The position numbers and the translations under genes are program-made. DNA of 64,000 bases from Caryophanales bacterium UBA1188. Its GTDB lineage: Bacteria; Bacillota_I; Bacilli_A; Izemoplasmatales; UBA1188. This document shows, one piece after another, positions 63,362-64,000 of the stretch. Within the stretch, counting starts at the first letter, position 1. Each line of letters starts with the position of its first letter. The stretch is from contig DBYK01000001.1 of NCBI GenBank assembly GCA_002310135.1, positions 62,001 through 126,000 of the forward strand, in the 5' to 3' direction. Under the pieces are notes generated by a model. It made no database searches. It was not told the origin of the DNA and saw only the letters and a program-made list of their open reading frames with translations.

Positions 63362-64000
63362 AATCAATAAACAACTTTTTATAAGTCATACTATTCCAAT
63401 CAACAAAATGTGCTTCTTTTTTCTTTGATACCGGGTCACATGAAAGGAAAATATTAGGAATACAATCAATGTATTGAGAAATATATGGCTTAAAAATATT
63501 CTTAATAAGTTCAAAATCCCATGGCTCATCAGCAAATAGCCAAGCTCCTTTCCAAGCTAAACTTTTATAATGTCCATGTTTGATATAGTTTACCCATTTA
63601 TGCTCTAACTCCAAAGTTTGTTTAGTGCCTCCTGAAAATTCCAAAATGACATCAGCACCACCAGAAGACGATACAACAAGATCAACAACATTTTTAGATT
63701 CAATTTTAAATTTTTTATTCCATTGCAAAAAATTAACTAGGAATAAGTAAAACTCGTCCGATTCAACATCTTTAGAATCTTTAATTTGTGAAGAAACAAG
63801 TTCATCACGCACTGTTTGCCAATCATAAGATAAACGTAAACTAATATTTCCACTTTGATCAGACAAATTGTTTATTCCGTCCTCTAAATTATAATGAGGA
63901 TAAACGTTTCCTTTTAAATCATAAAATTTATCATTTAATAAATCATAATAGATGAACAAAGGCTTATTTTTTAAAACTAGCTTACTGTCTATAACGTAAA
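63360..64000 (-). CDS. Probable restriction endonuclease (5' truncated by window)
   Basis: The frame stays open to the window edge, so the TTG at 63959 is not the start and the N-terminus is missing. About 213 residues are visible. VVDLVVSSSGGADVILEFSGGTKQTLELEHKW looks like a PD-(D/E)xK nuclease core (Asp, then ELEHK). It converges on the two methyltransferases. A type II endonuclease is the simplest reading; the family is not proven. Confidence 0.55.
   Translation of the reverse strand, partial: YVIDSKLVLKNKPLFIYYDLLNDKFYDLKGNVYPHYNLEDGINNLSDQSGNISLRLSYDWQTVRDELVSSQIKDSKDVESDEFYLFLVNFLQWNKKFKIESKNVVDLVVSSSGGADVILEFSGGTKQTLELEHKWVNYIKHGHYKSLAWKGAWLFADEPWDFELIKNIFKPYISQYIDCIPNIFLSCDPVSKKKEAHFVDWNSMTYKKLFID

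Noticed and set aside
48730..64000. Prophage or integrative element
   Set aside because: No integrase, transposase, capsid, terminase or conjugation gene is seen, and no clear attachment repeat. It is better called a defence-like accessory region.
1..64000. CRISPR array or large tandem repeats
   Set aside because: No regularly spaced repeats and no cas gene were found on reading through.

Overview
The window reads as the chromosome of a low-GC (estimated by eye at under 30% G+C) Gram-positive bacterium. Several traits point to a gut-type Firmicutes/Bacilli lineage close to the Mollicutes-related clades: the infC-rpmI-rplT operon with a leader attenuator, an S-box (SAM-I) riboswitch, the MEP-pathway gene ispG, glycogen synthesis genes, lipoprotein signal peptides, and extreme A/T codon use. 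TGA acts as a stop, for example in the ATGA overlaps at 6005-6008 and 9711-9714, so the code is the standard bacterial one. The species assignment is inference.

Layout. 1-953: the end of a coiled-coil protein. 1217-8443: a minus-strand operon with a P-type ATPase, a TSCPD protein, glgA, glgC, a membrane protein and an esterase lipoprotein. 8527-12052: an acyltransferase plus a permease paired with an ABC-like protein that has lost its ATP-binding motifs. 12133-13858: two bacterial-PH-type membrane proteins. 13855-15213: a guanylate-kinase-like protein, a metallo-hydrolase and rpmG (L33). 15314-17079: ispG and rsmE. 17104-22317: a membrane protein, a lipoprotein, tRNA-Leu, argS, rplT, rpmI and infC with its leader. 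22349-23337: a frameshifted DUF4186 gene divergent from a membrane protein. 23346-32030: two sugar-related operons, one with hydrolase, GH2, flavoprotein, Gfo/Idh and DUF5662, the other with thpR, GH2 and a tandem YegP protein. 32096-35810: an XRE regulator and a siderophore/cobalamin-type ABC importer that starts directly behind a tRNA-Gly. 35827-48729: phosphatase, nucleotide hydrolase, ion channel, DegV, XRE regulators, methyltransferase, two GGDEF proteins, a SAM-riboswitch-controlled N-formylglutamate-amidohydrolase-like gene, an MFS pump and a PNPOx-like protein.

48730-64000 is an accessory, defence-like island. It holds a zinc-ribbon/HEPN-like protein with a DUF2971 partner, a KAP NTPase, a MATE pump, an operon of ABC-type ATPase, coiled-coil DUF2130 protein and membrane protein behind a palindromic operator, HEPN-like and decayed small genes, and a restriction-modification locus with two DNA methyltransferases and a probable endonuclease cut by the window edge.

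Two points cut across the window. Many transcription-unit-first genes have a good -10 box only 6-9 nt before the start codon and no Shine-Dalgarno sequence, which suggests leaderless mRNAs, while internal genes mostly have clear Shine-Dalgarno sites. Several genes are also broken by one-base shifts, mostly in A/T homopolymers, so assembly error, slippage and real decay must be told apart.
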